From: Micractinium sp. NFX-FRZ
Lineage: Eukaryota > Chlorophyta > Trebouxiophyceae > Chlorellales > Chlorellaceae
Direction of reading: 5' to 3'
NCBI GenBank assembly: GCA_029339195.1
Contig: JAPTJF010000655.1
Span: 1-23,470, forward strand
DNA: 23,470 bases
Made by a program: the position numbers and the translations under genes. The notes beneath the pieces were generated by a model. It made no database searches, was not told the DNA's origin, and worked only from the letters and a program-made list of their open reading frames with translations. The first letter of the stretch is position 1; every line of letters starts with the position of its first letter. Below are positions 8,769 to 19,800 of the stretch, piece after piece.

Positions 8769-11700
8769 TGAAGTTCCAATTAGCGGGCGTCCGAGGCGCA
8801 CGCCTGCCGCGCTGGGCGCCTGCTATCACCGCGGTCGCTCTCCTGCTTGCCGCCACCCAGCTGGCTGCCTCTCTGCGCCACCTGGCGAGCACACAGCCTC
8901 CGGCAGCACAAGCCGGAGTCAGCCACGCCACTGTGAGGCTAGGCAGCCATGTGTTGCAGCTGGAGATGCGGCCAGCTGCCGGGCAGGCGCAACAGCCGGC
9001 GGCGGCAGCAGCACGCGCATCCCCATCCTCCTCATCATCATCAGCAGCAGGTGGCAGCAATGCCAGCGAAAGCGGCGGGAGCGAGGGCTCAGCGGCAGGC
9101 AGGCAAGCCAGCGAGATGCAGCTGCCACCAGGCACGCTGGGCTGCCAGCTCAGCGGGTACTGCAGCCTGGGCAAGGTGCAGACGTGGAGGGGGGACGTTG
9201 CCACCAATGCGGCGCTGAGGGAGATGCTGCAGGCGGTGTCTTTCAAAAAGGAGGTGCGCTGCATGGTGTGGGCGCTGTGCTGCGCTGTGATGCGCTGTGT
9301 TGTGTGCTGTACCGTGCTGTGGCGTGCCGTGCCGTGCCGTGCTTTGCTGTGCTGTGTACGATGTGCTCCGTGCCCCTGTCCAGAGCAACCCCAGCGCAAG
9401 CACCAAGTGCCTCTTCCCCTTCCCCTGCGCCTGTCCTGCCTATGCCCTACCCTGCCCTTGCATGTGTGCGTCTCTGTCGGCCCAGCCCTGTGCAGTCGCA
9501 TCACACACCTGAGGTGCACCCACCCCACCCCATCTATCATGCGTGGCTTATCGCAGGTGATCATCACGGCGCTCAACACTCCCACGGGCGTATGGGCTGA
9601 GATGGCAATCAACCTAATGAAGAGCGCAGAGGCCCTGGGTGAGCGTTTCTAACTAGAGTAGCTGTGCACAGGGCGCAGCACACATGCCACAGTCCGCGCA
9701 GGTTCACAGCTGCTGGGCACAAGGGTAAGCGCAGGGCAGCCGATAAGGGGTTGGTAGCGAGCTGCGGCTGGCGTGCTCCTGTGCGTGCTGCGCTGATCTA
9801 CGAGCCGGGGAGAGTGGCGGCAGCCGGCAGGTGCACCGCTGGGTGCGCTGCTCTTCACATCACACGCCAGGCCGCCCGCTAGCACAGCATGCCCCAGCCA
9901 CGCTGCTGCAGCTCTCTTTCCCTCCCGCCCGCCCGACCTCCCTCCCTCCCCCTCCCCTCTTTGCCCCCCTGGGCATCCCCGCGGGCAGGCCTGGCTCACT
10001 TTGTGCTGCACGGAGTGTCGGAGGAGGTGTGTGCCCGCCTGCCTCCCGCCTTCCAGCACATCAGCTGCGTGTGGGACTCGCGGCCGGGGGCTGACGGCAC
10101 CGGCGTCACACGCATGGCCGTCTTCTGGGCAAAGCGCTGGTGAGGGTTGCCAGTGATGCTCTGTTTCAGTGCGTGCAAATGCCTCTTGCAGCCACCAGAT
10201 TATGTACTATGGAAGAGCAGGGGAGGGGTGGGGCCGGCTGTGGCAGGCAGTCCAACGCTGGTGCGGCAGCGGTGGGGCGGCGTAACAGGGACTGCAGGAT
10301 GTGGTGCTACAGGTGCGCTGGCAGCAGGCGATTGAGTGCCTCTGAGGCACACCTTGGGTGCAGCCTTGTGTGAGTGACCAGGCGCATTGCAGGCCGCGGC
10401 TTGCGTATCTCGCTGCCGCCAGCTGCTTGTCGTGCCACCTCGATGGGTCCGGCTTGCTCGTGAGTGTACCCAGGGTCCTGGGGTGCCTTCTCCCCTCCCT
10501 CGCCCGCAGGGAGACCACCGCTCGCATCCTGCGCATGGGCTACAACGTGCTCATGGTCGACTCTGGTCAGCTGCTCAGGGGCCGTGCTGGTTCTGGCAAT
10601 CGTGTTTACCGGTCACCGCCTTAAAGCCGTTCTGTGCTGTGCCGGCCCCTGGTGGCCTCTGTTCCGGCGTGCCTGGCGGCATGCTTCAGAGTACTTTGTG
10701 TAGTTCTGCAACCTGGGTTTTTTGTCTGCCGCTGATGCAGGCAGCAGGACGTCTGCATCGTCCTCAAGAGCCCCCCAAATATACCTGCACGGTTGTCATG
10801 TATCACGCTGCTCAACTTAAAAGTGCCCCACGTGTCCCCACCACTGCCCTGCAGACTCCATGCTCCACCACGACCCTTACGTCTTCCTCAAGAGCCCGCC
10901 CCTCAGCAAGTACAACCTGCTCTACCAAAAAGACGCCCCAGACGGCAACTGTGAGTGCGCAACCCTGGGCAGCCAGGCCAGCGCCTGGGTTGGACAGATG
11001 TGGGTGGGCGGGGGGAGGCCTGCGTGGGCGCGTGTGTGCACTGTTTCATGCTTTGCCGCATGCGATCTCACCGAATCGTCCCGCTTTCACGGCCCGGCCA
11101 CCGCCATGCTGCGGAGAGTCTGATGCCCATCCCTGCCCTCGCCTGCACATCCCCACACACCACCCTTTGCCCGGCCACCCTCCGGCCTGCTGCCCGGCAG
11201 TCGGGGCGGGCATCAACTGCGGCGTCATGTACTGGCAAAACGCGCACCCCTCGGGGCCCTCGGTGTGGGCGGCCGTGGAGCACGCTGACCGGACCTACAG
11301 GTGTATGGGAGAGTGTGTGTGTGTGTGTGTGCTGTCGAGTGTCGGAGGGGCGTGGCTTGCTTCACACCCCTCGGAGCCTAGCATTTGGTCAGCCAGTGGG
11401 CGCACTGGGGAGCTGCCTGTGAGTAAAAGGGAAGCGTGCGAGGAAGGGTTTTGTGATAAAGGTTGGGGGTTGATGGGATGGCGTGCTGTGCGGTGCTGGA
11501 TCAAACAGTGGGTCGCAGCAGGGGTACTTACTGCACTGGCAGCACAGCACAAAGTCTTGCAGCAGAGGCGGCGTGCTGCTGGGTGCCCGCAGGCGTGGGC
11601 CGTGGGTGCTCGCCGCTCAATGCAGCCCCGCCCGCCGGACCAAGCACGTGCCGCCTGTGGCAACCCCTGTTCATCCTTGTGCGCAACGCTTGTGCATATG

Positions 11701-14700
11701 CATGTGCGCATGCTTCTGCCTATGTGTATGCACGTGCTGTTAAGCAGGCTGATGCACAGGTGCTGCCACCGCCTCCCTTCTGATCCTGTGCAGGCAGCGG
11801 GAGGCGGTGGAAGAGATGCAGCGCATCTATCCGCACTGGGACCCGTTCAATCACACCTGGGAACAGGTGGGTGGGGTGGGTGGGCCAGTGGGCGGGTGAG
11901 GAGGGATGAGCACGGGTGCCCTTTGGCTTGGGGGCGAGTGGCGTGTGTGTCATGAGCTGCGCCCACTAGATGCGAAAGGCCGGGGGGCCAGGGCGGCAGG
12001 GCAAACATGTGCAGGGAGGGGCGGCCGGGCCAGGCAGGGAGGGGGGATCTGCAGGAAGGAGCGGCAGTGCGGCAGGGCAGGATGGGCGCTGGGGCACCTC
12101 GCATCTGTCGAGCCAGGGTGTCGTCGCGCTTGGGTTACGGAAGTGGGCGCAAGTGGGAGGGCAGGGGGCGTAATGCACCCAGCAGCACAGTCACTCACCC
12201 TTGCTGCTCGCACGCCGTTGCTGCCTGCCTGCAGGGCACTTGGAACGACATGGTGAGCGCTGGCTGCAAGCGCGCAAGGGCTGCAACTATCATCCTTGCT
12301 GCCAACCTGCCTGCCTGGCCCGCCAGCGCACCGCCCCGCACGTGCATCACCTCCTCGCATCAGCCGCTGCCCTGCCTCTTTGCCCCCCTGCCCCCCCTGC
12401 CCCCTCCCTGACCTCCTGCCTGCCTGCTTGCCCTAATGGGCCCCACCTGCTTCGCCCGCCGCCCACACCTGCTGCTGCCTCCACACACTGGGACGGCTGC
12501 TCCGCCGCTCTCATGACGCAATGCATCACATGAACCCGGCCCCAGCCCTCCTGCCCTTGGGGCCGTCTGCCCTTCTGCCCTTCTGCCTGCCCGCCCACCT
12601 CCCGCAGCAAGCTGACCCCCGCCTCTACCTGCCGGTCCGCCCGCCCGTCCTGCCTGGCCCGCCGCCCGCAGCTGCTGTCTCTCGACTCTGGGGAGCCGCG
12701 CTACGCTGCCGTGATGGGCATAGCCAACCAGGAGTGGAGGGAGGCAATGGACCCAGAGTTTGCGCAGCGCCGGCTGCAGTGCGTGAACGTGACCTGGCCG
12801 GCACAGTGGTTCAACGTGAGGCGTGGGCAAAGGGTGTAACAGTGTATATATATATGTCGGGTTGCGCTGTGCGTGCAGCTCCGGCGGGGCCTGCTGTGAG
12901 GGTGGGGCCCACTGATCAACGCCCCTCTCCCTCCCGCTAGCGGGCTAGCGGGTGGGAGCGCTCCCACCCCCGCTCCCACCCACCCACCCCCTCAACGCAG
13001 GTGACGGGCATCGTGGCAGGCAGGGAGCCTCCTCTGTGCCACGCCTTGGACCTCAAGCTGCCGCGGCCCCGCAGCCAGGCGTGGTGGCAGCAGCACGGGC
13101 ACCTCTTCTATCCGCTGCAGCGGGGGCCACGTGCCCATGCCTTCATGCAGGTGTGTGTGTGCCCATGTGTGCCCATGTGTGCGTCTGTCTGTGATTGTGT
13201 GTAGAAAAGTGTTTTGTGTGTGCATACGCCTGGGCAGGCGTGTGTGCATGGCAGCGTGCAGAGGGCGGCCAGCAGTTCTGACGGGGCCCCCGGTTGGGCT
13301 GTCTGCTGCGCCAGGCAGCTGCATGCCCAGCTTGAGCAGCGGCCGATGCGGTTCTGCTTCACACGTTGCGAGTATCCGACCAGCTTCTCTCTATGATCTT
13401 GACCAAGCCACATTGCACCTTCCTCCCTTGTACCACGCCGGTGCACTGTGCAGCTCGTAAGGGAGGCCTCTGAGCTGCCGTATGCTGAGCTGGACGCGCC
13501 CTGGCAGCCGCCGCAGCCGCCGCCGCCCCCCGAGCACGCCGCCTTCCTCCCCTCCTTCTTTGCGAGCGGCTGGATCTTCCGGGGAGCCCACTTCTTTGGC
13601 ACAACAACCCCTCCTCCCCAGGTGCGGCCCTTCTGTTTGAAATTCCATTTTGAGGACTGCTTGCGAGGGGAGGGGCTCAGGGCCAGCTGCGCTGCATGCA
13701 GCAGGGTGGGACGGTCCAGGTGCAAGCCATTGGCAGGCCATTGGCACCGCTGCTCCTGCCCGGCATGCTGTGCCTGCCTTGAAGCTGCCCTGCCCTGCCC
13801 CGCTCTGCCGCATGATGTGTCCCGTGGCGCGATTGCCTCACCCTGTTTCCGACCTGCTCCTGCCATTCCGCCCGGTGTTTCGCCTGCAGCTGCGCCTCAC
13901 CTCCCCCTGCCTGTCGCACCCTGGCCATCAACTTCTCTGGTCGGATGCTTCCCCTCTGTCCTGCCTTGTCACTGCCGCTTTCCAACAATGATGACATGAA
14001 ATAATGCCACGCGAATGCCCCGCCCTCTGCAGGTCATCTCGCACTTGGTTTACATCCAGTCGGATCTTGGGCTGAAAGACTGGAAACCGTACGCGCTCAA
14101 GGGGGTGGGCTGGTGAGAGGGCACGCCAGTTGGGCGCGTGGGCTACTTGAGGCCACCGGAGCCCGTGGTGGTGTGCACTTGAAGACGTACCTTAAAGGGC
14201 GTGCCTGCGCCCGGGCAGTGCCGCTTTGGCGGAGGCACCTGCAGTAGTCGTCTGGCACAGGGGCGCACCGAGGCGGCGCCTGCCTGCCAGCCATGCCAGA
14301 TTGCATTGGCTGCAGCCAGCCCCGTCAGCTCCTGGCACTTGCCTCTCTGCCTGCAGTGCTCCATCTGCTCTTTTGCATGCTGTGGTTTACGTGCTGTGCT
14401 GCTCCTGCCGCTCGTGCGGTGCAAGGAGGAAGTGGGGGTGTGACCGAGGCCATCGCAGGCAACGATGCACCCACGCCCAACATGCTCCTACCTAATAACT
14501 TCATGCTGTGCTTGTTGTGCCTGTTGTGCCTGCTGTGCCTGCTGTGCCAGGTGGCACTGGGACGTGACCGAAGCCTTCACGGGCAGCAACGTCCTGGGGA
14601 TGGAGGAGCCCAGGCTGCTCATGCTGGCGTCAGGCGTGCAGCTGCTGCGGGGCACGGAGGTTGAGTTTCGAGACGCAGTCAAGCAGGTAGGTGCCGTGCG

Positions 14701-16367
14701 CAAGTGCACGTTTAGAGGTGACGTTTTTGAGGTGTGGTGAAGCGGTAATGGAAGTGGCAGCGTGCAGGGCAACAGGGTGCGCGCTCGTGCCACCTGGCGA
14801 AGGTGGGCACGGCTGGCGAGCATTCCCGTGCCATGCATGCCCACCGCCTGCTCGCTCCCCTCCATGCCTGCCGCCCTGCACACGCCCCTTCCCCCCTGGC
14901 ATGCCGCCTGCAGCTGGTGCTGCTGGCAGAAGCCATGGGGCGCCGTCTCGTGATGCCGGCTGTTCCCTGTGACAGCCCCTGGGTTGGGGTCTGGATAGAG
15001 CTGGAGGAGAGGGAGGCGCTGTTCCCCGCCTTCCCAAGGTGGGAGCGCTCCCAGGAGGCTCAGCAGGTGGGAGCGGGGAGGGAGGGAGGGAGGGAGGGAG
15101 GGCAGGCAGGAAGGCGAGCAAGGGGTCTCTATTCTGCCTGGCTCGGGCCTCAGGCACGCGTTGGCATACATGCATGCATGCAATTCCAGCCTCGTCCCCC
15201 CAGCGCGTGCATACATTGCACCAGCCTCCTCATGCGGCGCCTGCTGCACCACTGCGCCCGCTGCCTCCCCTTGCAAGCAGGTGCTGCAGTTCCCCGACCC
15301 CCGCCAGCGCCTCGCCAACGCCAGCAGCCCCGCCGCCCCCCGGTCACACTGCCAGTGGAACCGCAACCTGTCGCCTGCATGCCGAGCCAAGATCATCCCT
15401 CCCGTAGACGCGCTGGCATTCTTGGAGCGCAGCCTCACGCCGCAGCAGGCTAGTGGGCGTGTGGGCAGGCTGCTGGCACTCCTGGCACTGCTGGCGCCTC
15501 TGGGACTGCTGCACTGGAAGGCGGGATGGGTAGACTGTTTGCACTGCTGACATGCTGGCACCACAAGAACTGCCCATTCACTTTGCATAGCCTGCCCGCT
15601 CGGCAGCCAGCTGCAGCAGCAAGTGCAGCGGATGCCGCCCCAGCAGAGTGCAGCGTGCTGATCCGCCGCCTCATGTGCCACCTTTAACCTGCAGAGGAGC
15701 CCCTTGGCGGACAACACGCTGTGGTATCAGGAGTGGGAGGCTGCAGGGGGCGCCGCGGCTGCAGCAGGTGCCGCCGCCGTGGTGCGCACGACACTGGCGG
15801 CAGCGGCACAGGCTGCGGCACAGTTTGGTGCCGCCCCGGTGCTCTTCCTCGGGGCCCTGCCGCAGCTGGAGGGTGCAGCAGAAGAGCTGCCACAGGAGAA
15901 CTTGCAGGCCTGCCCCATGCTTCAGAACTCTTATTTCTTTGAGGTCGATGAACAGGTGCGGGGGAGGAAGAAGTGATGCAGGTCTCCAACAAAGAACGTG
16001 CTGCTGCTGCTGCTGCTGCTGCTGCCAGTGCTGCTGCCTCCATGCAAGTTGGCCACACACAGGCATATGCCCGCCTCAAGCTCACTAGCTGCCCATGTGG
16101 CTGGTCAAAGTGTCGCCCGCCTGCTGTTGCCATCACTCTCTAGCGGGTTGCTGCTGTTTGGTCTGTTGTTTGGCGGGTGTACAGGCACGCTAGCCGGTGC
16201 GCACAAGCGTGTGTTGACGGGTGGCAGCCCAGGCAGGTGGCTAGCGCTGTGCCCGCTCAACTCCCAGTGCTGCAAGCCCACTGCTGTGCATACCACCCGC
16301 CTGGCTGCAGATGCAGAAGAATCGGGCAGCATTGATAGCAGCAGCAGCCGAAAGCACGGCACGGTAA
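8768..16367 (+). CDS. GT77 nucleotide-diphospho-sugar transferase, arabinosyltransferase-like (XEG113/RRA type), type II membrane protein
   Basis: Seventeen phase-matched exons: 8768-9253, 9557-9638, 9989-10139, 10510-10565, 10855-10950, 11201-11300, 11794-11866, 12235-12252, 12672-12815, 13001-13150, 13454-13621, 14033-14112, 14551-14686, 14914-15066, 15281 to 15448 or 15460, 15695-15955, 16311-16367 (TAA). About 792 aa. The ATG at 8768 is the first in frame after a TAA at 8744. A signal anchor (about residues 18-36) follows a basic N-terminus, then a Ser/Ala/Gly-rich stem (to about 120), typical of a Golgi type II enzyme. The catalytic part starts near VIITALNTPTGVW (163 on); GYNVLMVDSD (250-259) holds the DxD metal/nucleotide-sugar motif, split by an intron, followed by HHDPY and INCGVMYWQN (295 on). 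The C-terminal half has AVKQLVLLAEAMGRRLVMP (about 577-595), as in XEG113-like proteins. Likely transfers pentose, perhaps arabinose, to wall glycoproteins; the sugar is inferred. The exon 15 donor is ambiguous (GC-type at 15449 or GT at 15461). Exon 8 is an 18-nt microexon. Confidence 0.85.
10741..10780 (+). pseudogene. Decayed partial copy of GT77 exon 5 inside intron 4
   Basis: The intron segment 10761-10773 is identical over 13 bases to exon 5 at 10885-10897. Read in the matching frame the intron encodes QDVCIVLKSPPN, aligning with HDPYVFLKSPPL of exon 5. It follows an AG-rich acceptor-like site but lacks the DPY motif, so it looks like a remnant of an exon duplication. Confidence 0.4.
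11313..11330. repeat. (GT)9 dinucleotide repeat
   Basis: A short GT microsatellite just after the donor of GT77 exon 6. Related GTGTGCCCAT units occur at 13151-13190 after the donor of exon 10, and a short TA run at 12845-12854 lies in intron 9. Confidence 0.9.
12950..12969. repeat. Perfect 20-bp palindrome in GT77 intron 9
   Basis: GGGTGGGAGC is followed directly by its exact reverse complement GCTCCCACCC. A second palindrome, CCCGCTAGCGGG, sits at 12933-12944. Both lie within 70 bases of the exon 10 acceptor. Confidence 0.95.
14503..14547 (+). repeat. 9-bp minisatellite forming the exon 13 acceptor tract of the GT77 gene
   Basis: Five units close to CTGYTGTGC run directly into the CAG acceptor at 14548-14550, so the repeat supplies the pyrimidine-rich tract before exon 13. 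Confidence 0.85.
15078..15102. repeat. (GGGA)n tract after the exon 14 donor
   Basis: A run of GGGA tetranucleotides about ten bases past the donor of GT77 exon 14 (15067), followed by GGCAGGCAGG. The G-rich coding strand could form a G-quadruplex. Confidence 0.85.
16001..16024. repeat. (CTG)8 trinucleotide tract
   Basis: Eight CTG units in the last intron of the GT77 gene (15956-16310). Confidence 0.95.
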
Positions 16368-16400
16368 TATAAAGAGCACCAGGACCATGCGGCCCCCCCT

Positions 16401-16405
16401 TGTAA
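16401..16405 (+). terminator. Polyadenylation signal TGTAA of the GT77 gene
   Basis: TGTAA on the plus strand, 33 bases after the TAA stop at 16365-16367. Its nearness supports the short last exon 16311-16367. Confidence 0.6.
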
Positions 16406-16515
16406 TGCCAGGTTCTTCTGCTGCACGCCGAAAAGCACAGGGCCAGGGCTGCCAGCACTGCTGCACTCTGAGCAGGCCAGCAAGCAGGCTGGCAAGCAGG
16501 CTGCATCGGCATGAT

Positions 16516-16520
16516 TTACA
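16516..16520 (-). terminator. Polyadenylation signal TGTAA of the formin gene
   Basis: TTACA on the plus strand reads TGTAA on the minus strand, 313 bases past the formin stop TAG at 16836-16834. It faces the GT77 signal with only about 110 bases between them. Confidence 0.5.
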
Positions 16521-16833
16521 ATGCCTCATGAGCGGGAGGTCTCTGGGCGACATGGGTGGCAGCAGGCAGGCACAAATGGGTGTGTCGTTAACAGGAGCAG
16601 GACAGGCGAAGTCAGCGCGTCAGAATCAAGCAAATGGAGGTTTGAATGGACTACAGGGCGGGTAACAAAAATGGGGTTCTCTATGCTCTATCGCAAGTTG
16701 GTTATGGTGGCCGTGGTTGAAGGTGATGGGTGGGGGGCAACTGGTCGGTCTAGAGGCCTGCCAGTGCCAGGCAAGCGCTGGGGGCATACGTGGTTGGTCA
16801 GTCGGTCGGTCAGCGTGCAGCCAGCCAGCTGCA

Positions 16834-19800
16834 CTAAGTGGCAAGCACCTGTTGCTGCTCCTGACTCAGTGCAGCACCACTCTGCGGTGCCTCCTGCACC
16901 GCTGCCGCGGCCTCCTCCTCTGCTGCCTCAGCTGCCACAGCTGCCACGTCCTCTGCTGCCGCTGCTGCCGCGGCCGCCTCCTCCTCTGCTGTCGCTGCCG
17001 CCGCCTCCTCTGCTGCCCGGCGAGCCGCCTCCGCCTCCGCCTCCTCCTCCGCGCGCTGCGCCGCCAGGGTGGCCACGCACACCGCCATGCGCTCCCCATC
17101 TGCGTGCGCCTTGTGCAGCAGCGCGAAAAAGTCCCGCACATCCGTCAGCATCCGGCGCGGCTCGTTGCTGCTAAAGGCAGGCTCTCCAGGCACCTCCTCC
17201 CCGAGAAAGCGCAGCGTCTCTGCCGCCTTGTGCCGCGCAGCCGCCAGCATCGCCTGCGCACGCTGCTGCACCGCGCTGGCCTGCCCCGCGAGCGCCGACA
17301 GCTGCCGGCTCTCGCCGCCGCAGCCCGCTGCCGCCGCTTCTCGGCGCACCATGGCGATGCCGCTGCTCAGCCCAGAGAGCTGCAGGCAGGGCAAGCGTGG
17401 GCCCACATCAGTGATAGCGCAGTAAGGGCAGGCAGGCAGGCAGGCACGGTTTAGGCCGTGTAGCTCCCACTGATGATAGACAGGGACAGACAGGCGGCGG
17501 CAGGGACACAAAGCTGGCCCCACTGCCCTCTCCGCACTTTGACATTGCACAGCAGCCCCTGGCACCCGTGCCTGCAGCTCAACTTCGGGAGACGGGCAGG
17601 CATGCAGGAGGGTACGCCTGCCCCCGCCTCCCCCCACCCTGCCCGTAAAACGCACTGCCGCTTGCCTGCGCCTCCAGCTCGCTAAACGTCCAGTGCACCG
17701 CGCCCGGCACCGCGCTGCAGTCGCTGCCGCGCTTGCCCAGCAGCAGCGCCTGCGCAGGGCGGGGGAAGGAGGGGTGGAGCTGAGGGACCGAGCGCATGTC
17801 CCTGAAAGCACCTTCCCTTTCCGAGGGCACCTCACCATCGCCACCAGCTGCACACGCCCCGCCCTCCCCAGCATTACCGGCACCACCACGCCCCTGGCAG
17901 TGCACTCGCTGCGGTGCTCCATCTCACCCCACCCATCGGGCCGCTCCCCAGCACGGCGTGCCTCCCTGCCACCGACCCACCAGTACCTCCACCCACCCCC
18001 GGTGCGCTCTCCAGCATCAGCGCCACCAGGTAGTGCATCAGAGTGGTGCTGCCATCCATGGAGCGCGTGTCCGCCAGCTTCCTGCACGGGGGAGGGGGGC
18101 GGCGGTGGGCAGGGGAGGCGGCGGGCATTGCAGGCAGTGGGCAGGGCAGCGGAGGGAGCACAGAGGAACGCGGGGCTTCCAGGGAAACAGGCTGCAAGCC
18201 GGGGCCGCTTGAAGAGCCGGCCATGCCCATGCTGTGCAGGAGGGTAGCCGCCGCAGCGTGCCCCCAACCCAGCATGCATGGCAGCCCTACCGGCTCGGGA
18301 GGGCTGGCTGGCTGGCACCCCACCCCACCCCCGCACCCCCACACCTGAGCGAGCCCAGGCGGATGCCCCGCTGCGGCGCCTTGCGCCCCGCGTTCAGCGC
18401 GTTGCCCAGGCGCAGCGCGGTGTGCAGCAGCAGGCAGAGCTGCGGGCTGGAGCGCAGCTGGTCCAGCGCGCTGGCAATGGCGCCCAGCGGTCCCGCCACC
18501 TCGCCCGCGCGCTCCGCCAGCGCGCCCTTGAACTCCAGCACCTGCAGCTTCTGCTGCAGCCGCTGCGTGCGCCGCAGCGCCACAAACAGCTGCTCAGCCT
18601 TGCCCAGCTGGCGCGGGTCGCCGCCTGTGCGGGGGGCAGGAAGCCAGGGCAGGGGGGCCACGGCAGGGGTGGCGAGTCCACAGAGGAACGCCTGTGCGCA
18701 TGCCCACGAAGGAGTCTGTCCTCTGGTTTGGGAGGACGTGCGGCCCGGACCACCGAGACCAGCTTAGGCCTTGCTGACCAGGGCCGGCCAGTGCGCAAAG
18801 CCAGGCAAGAACTGGGAGCGGCCCCACCAAAGCAGCCTGTCCCCCTGGCCCTCTGGAGGGGAAATGCATGCCCACTGGGACCACCTGCGCCCTCGCTGAC
18901 CAGTGCCGGCCAACCTGCAGCAAGACTGTGCAGGCAAAGGAGGGTGCCACACCTGTGTCCAGGTAAGCGTGCAGCGCCTCCAGCTCTGTTGCCTCCGGCA
19001 TGTTGGCCTGCAGCTCCCGCAGCACCTCCACCTGCTCATCAGGGCAGCAGGCGGGGCACAGGCGCGGGGGGGGGGGTGGGGGGGGGGGTCAGGTCAGGGA
19101 GCGCAGGCGGTGCAGCAGGGTGGGGTACGGCGGGCGGTCGCAGAGCGCGTGGCAGGCGACGGGCCGGCGGCGGGCGACAGCACAACCGCGAGCGGTGAAC
19201 CGCCCCACCTCCATCTTTCCCACACAACTTGAATTGTCGCTGCAGGCCCATCTCTCCCCTTCCCCCGTTTCAGCCCGGCGCTCACCTTGCCCATTACCAC
19301 CCACCCCTGTACTCACAGACACCCCACCAGCCACAACACACTTGAGCGCCGCGTGTCAAGCTCATACACCGCCTGCACCAACCCACAACCATAGAATCCC
19401 TCTCCCACTCTCACAGGACTCCTTCTGCATCACCTATACACACACCTTGAGGCGCCGCGTGTCCAGCTCATCCACTGCCTGCGCCACGTCATCGGGGCTG
19501 CCCAGCTGGCGCATCAGGATCTCCAGGTTCACCGCCTTGCGCCCCGACGTGAAGAAGCGGATGACGGCACGCCTGGCAGGTGGGGAGGCAGCGAGGCAGG
19601 AGGTAGCAAATGGTCAGCAGAACGACACACAACCCGCCTGCTGGGGAGACGAATGGTCACAGACTTCCAGCTGGCCAGCCGGCCTGCATGAGGCGCGTCT
19701 TTCATCAGGCTCCAATCTTGCAGCTTTCCCTGCAGCCTACCCCGCACCGCCCCCCGACACCTCAGCCCCCAAGCCGCCTGCCGCACCTGCCAATTGCCAG

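Larger units (their letters stand above)
16368..16833. other. Convergent intergenic region between GT77 and formin genes
   Basis: This 466-base stretch contains the 3' UTRs of both convergent genes. No coding exon is visible. It carries the two opposed TGTAA signals listed separately and a short GCAAGCAGGCTG repeat near 16480-16503. Confidence 0.7.

Noticed and set aside
10387..11955. Plus-strand 522-codon open frame
   Set aside because: It runs through GT77 exons 4-7 and their introns in the wrong frame; GC-rich DNA leaves long chance frames. The spliced frame carries the DxD and family motifs.
14488..15717. Minus-strand 409-codon open frame
   Set aside because: It is antisense to GT77 exons 13-15 and shows only low-complexity Cys/Ser/Pro sequence.
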